Source: Bradyrhizobium archetypum (GTDB taxonomy: Bacteria > Pseudomonadota > Alphaproteobacteria > Rhizobiales > Xanthobacteraceae). From it: a stretch of DNA of 64,000 nt. Shown piece by piece: positions 62,034-64,000 of this stretch. The translations under genes were made by a program, and so were the position numbers. The DNA lies in contig NZ_JAAVLW010000010.1 in the NCBI RefSeq assembly GCF_013114835.1, forward strand, positions 62,001 to 126,000, written 5' to 3'. The notes under the pieces were generated by a model. The model saw only the letters and a program-made list of their open reading frames with translations. It made no database searches and had not been told where the DNA came from. Position 1 is the first letter of the stretch. Each line of letters starts with the position of its first letter.

Positions 62034-64000
62034 ATGACGGGTATTGACCGACCTGGCAAATCGCACGTTGGGGCTGATGGCGCCGACAGCACGTTGAGCA
62101 GCTCGCGCTCGGAGTCAGGTCTTGCGCTTGAGGAAGGCAGCCAACGGTTCGATTCCGTCGTGGAGGGGATGCGCTCTGGCAGCCAGCCGCGCACTTCGGG
62201 TATGGCAGTCCGCATTCCCTCGACAGGCGACGAGATCCAAGCAACAAAGCGACAAATGGACCGCCTGCTTGAGGAACTTGACGCTTGCCGTAAGGCGGCC
62301 ATGCAAGCGCAGAACTCGTCGGAGGCGCAAGAGCTGATCGATCAGCTCGTCGAGGCAAGCTCAAAAGTTCTGGACTACAGCGCGAGCCTGCCCCCGCATG
62401 TAGCGCGTAGCATTCTGTCCGACGATCAAGCTCGCCGACTCCGGAACGAGGCGCTCGATGCGGGGGACCAATGCAACACACTGGCCACCCCGACTATCTA
62501 CGCCTTGGAGGAGAGCAGGAAGAGTGCGGCCGACGCGCTCGACCGGATACTCAAATTCAACCCTTCCCCCGACCAGCTGCGCCGCGCGGTTTCCAGTGTG
62601 GCCAACCACTATGAGGCGTGCATGGAGTGGTGGGGAAAGAAGGCATTGCGCTCGGAACGGATGCAGTCGGTCTGCGCCGCCACCGCCAACTTACCAAGTA
62701 CAACGGCCGAGATGCGGCAGACCGAAGAGGCCGCACTGCGGCTGCACACCGGCTGGGCACTGTATACGAAGTGCATGCATCTGCAATCGCGGGTCGCTCT
62801 CGCGCAGGTCATGATTGAGCCGCTGGCGAGCACGTTCGAACCAGCCGTGAGGAACATCCTCATAGGTGAGAACGGGCAGGTGCGTCTGCTGGGAACCTTT
62901 ATCGAGGATTTTTTTCCGGCATTCCTCTCGACGCGCGGCGCCGTTCTAAACGGCGAAGGACGCGCGCTGGACGCAGAGCACTGCGCCGTTCTGGAAGGCG
63001 TCATGGAGCGCCTTTCGGAATTTGCGTTGGCGTTGCACGACGTCGTCGGAAATCTAAGCGCTCTCGGAGCAGGTGCCGACCTCCCATTGGAACTGTTGGG
63101 CCAGATTGTGGAAGGTGCGTGGGTCACGGCGCATGAGGCCAAGCGCCTCTTGTCACTGCAGCCGAAGACCCCAGCCATTATTAGACCGCCGGCCGACGCT
63201 GAGGCTGCGATACCGGCCAACACTACCGGCAGGGTTGAGGCCGAAGGCACAACAACGCGCAGGAAGCGCAGAGGCAAGCGCACTTCGGTCGAGGGCGCCG
63301 GGAGTTCAGCGGCCAGCAGGATGCAGCCACCGGTCGCTACGGCCGACAAGGCCACAGCGCCAGCTGCCAAAGTTCTCGTGCTCTCGGATTTAGGTACGAA
63401 GAAGCTGGTGAGCGCGGAGGAGGCGCAAAGGCCGTCATCGTCGGCGGCGGCACACTTGGCTATCTGGCAGGCCCCCGCGTCGATTGAGGCACTGACGCCA
63501 CTACTCAAGCGCTTGGACGAACTTTTGCAATTCGATCTGGCTGGACAGCAAAGGGCCGTCTCGCAAGCGCGCCAGATGAAACCCGAGGACGCTGACCACG
63601 TCGTAGACACCGTGGTTGAGCGCCTGCAGATACAGGCCGCCGAGATGCAGGCCTGTGTGGCCGCGTTGGAGGAGCCTCGTCGAAGTGGCCTACTCACGCC
63701 TGCGCAAGTGCCCGAAGTGCACGACAAAATAGTCCGGCTCAATATGATGTTGTCCCAGGCGAAGGGGCTGGCCAAAGCTGAGAAAGAGCGAAAGGCCACG
63801 ACTATTATTGATTGCATGAAGACCTACGCCTTTCCCTCGCAGAAGCACCTTGAATACTTGCGGGCGGCCGAGGAGTTGGCGCCTGCGGATGTACCGCGCC
63901 CGTTGAAGGGCGAGCCAGGGACGCTGTTTGAGTTCAAGCTCCAACCCAAGGCGCTGAGTAATGGTGCAATGCCGAGTCCGATGTGGGTACACATCCACAC
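62034..64000 (+). CDS. Effector E: long T3SS effector candidate, open at the window end
   Basis: Starts at ATG 62034 with GGAGG seven bases before it and reads without a stop for 655 codons to the end of the window. N-terminus MTGIDRPGKSHVGADGADST is Ser/Gly-rich, followed by helical stretches (RQMDRLLEELDACRKAAMQA; MEWWGKKALRSERMQSVCAA; EDFFPAFLSTRGAVLNGEGR). A basic cluster RRKRRGKR near residue 409 looks like a monopartite nuclear localisation signal. The last visible part PLKGEPGTLFEFKLQPKALS then MPSPMWVHIHT may begin a folded domain. The large frame on the opposite strand is a shadow. Family not recognised; called an effector because of its tts box and composition. Confidence 0.72.
   Translation, partial: MTGIDRPGKSHVGADGADSTLSSSRSESGLALEEGSQRFDSVVEGMRSGSQPRTSGMAVRIPSTGDEIQATKRQMDRLLEELDACRKAAMQAQNSSEAQELIDQLVEASSKVLDYSASLPPHVARSILSDDQARRLRNEALDAGDQCNTLATPTIYALEESRKSAADALDRILKFNPSPDQLRRAVSSVANHYEACMEWWGKKALRSERMQSVCAATANLPSTTAEMRQTEEAALRLHTGWALYTKCMHLQSRVALAQVMIEPLASTFEPAVRNILIGENGQVRLLGTFIEDFFPAFLSTRGAVLNGEGRALDAEHCAVLEGVMERLSEFALALHDVVGNLSALGAGADLPLELLGQIVEGAWVTAHEAKRLLSLQPKTPAIIRPPADAEAAIPANTTGRVEAEGTTTRRKRRGKRTSVEGAGSSAASRMQPPVATADKATAPAAKVLVLSDLGTKKLVSAEEAQRPSSSAAAHLAIWQAPASIEALTPLLKRLDELLQFDLAGQQRAVSQARQMKPEDADHVVDTVVERLQIQAAEMQACVAALEEPRRSGLLTPAQVPEVHDKIVRLNMMLSQAKGLAKAEKERKATTIIDCMKTYAFPSQKHLEYLRAAEELAPADVPRPLKGEPGTLFEFKLQPKALSNGAMPSPMWVHIH

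Noticed and set aside
62609..63817. 402-residue minus-strand frame
   Set aside because: Ser/Ala/Cys-rich shadow of effector E, which has a start with ribosome site and tts box.

Overview
The window looks like part of a symbiosis island of a Bradyrhizobium-type nodulating alphaproteobacterium. It carries the Nod-factor fucose genes noeL and nolK, the two-component-type regulator TtsI, a nearly complete rhizobial type III secretion system (T3SS, rhc/nol/nop genes), a NopE self-cleaving protein, NopP, and at least five other secreted-protein candidates behind tts boxes. Between these lie many decayed genes, insertion-sequence (IS) remnants and repeats, as expected of an island. All identifications were made by eye from sequence; no database search was run.

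Left part (1-20.8 kb) is accessory DNA: a Crp/Fnr regulator, IS66 and Flp-pilin remnants, an Lrp/AsnC regulator, a phosphopantetheinyl transferase, a decayed mazEF pair, an FkbM methyltransferase divergent from noeL-nolK (GDP-mannose to GDP-fucose), an IS5 remnant, an intact hipBA toxin-antitoxin operon with four operator-like palindromes, a luciferase-like flavin monooxygenase, an inactivated SKWP-repeat effector, and a pair of P-loop ATPases.

Middle part (21-47.5 kb) is the T3SS core. Two large tts-box effectors (A and B) precede ttsI-rhcC2-y4xK (plus strand). The convergent operon nopB-rhcJ-nolU-nolV-rhcN-y4yJ-rhcQ-rhcR-rhcS-rhcT-rhcU runs on the minus strand from a tts box at 40.6 kb. The nopB/rhcC1 divergent promoter region is duplicated about 5 kb apart. 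Copy 1 keeps an intact nopB and a broken rhcC1; copy 2 keeps an intact rhcC1 and a broken nopB. A 958-residue effector (C) lies between the copies, and a small relative (D) lies beyond.

Right part (48-64 kb) has a pair of M16 peptidase genes (the catalytic one frameshifted), a 67-residue protein behind a tts box, nopE, then nopC-nopA-sctD-(two small genes)-rhcV-tadD-like lipoprotein, nopP, and an effector reading frame that stays open to the window end.

In function, flavonoid-induced TtsI would activate the tts boxes. The Rhc proteins then form the export machine: RhcR/S/T/U/V export gate, RhcN/NolV/y4yJ/RhcQ cytoplasmic complex, RhcJ and the SctD-like protein as inner rings, RhcC1+RhcC2 as a split secretin. 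NopA, NopB and NopC are pilus-associated or secreted components, and the effectors go to the legume cell. Main observations for follow-up: the reciprocal decay of the nopB/rhcC1 duplication, a mosaic family of repeat-built effectors, an 11-bp direct-repeat structure of the tts box, loss of the NPTH motif in RhcU, and three Tad-pilus-like parts in the secretin module.
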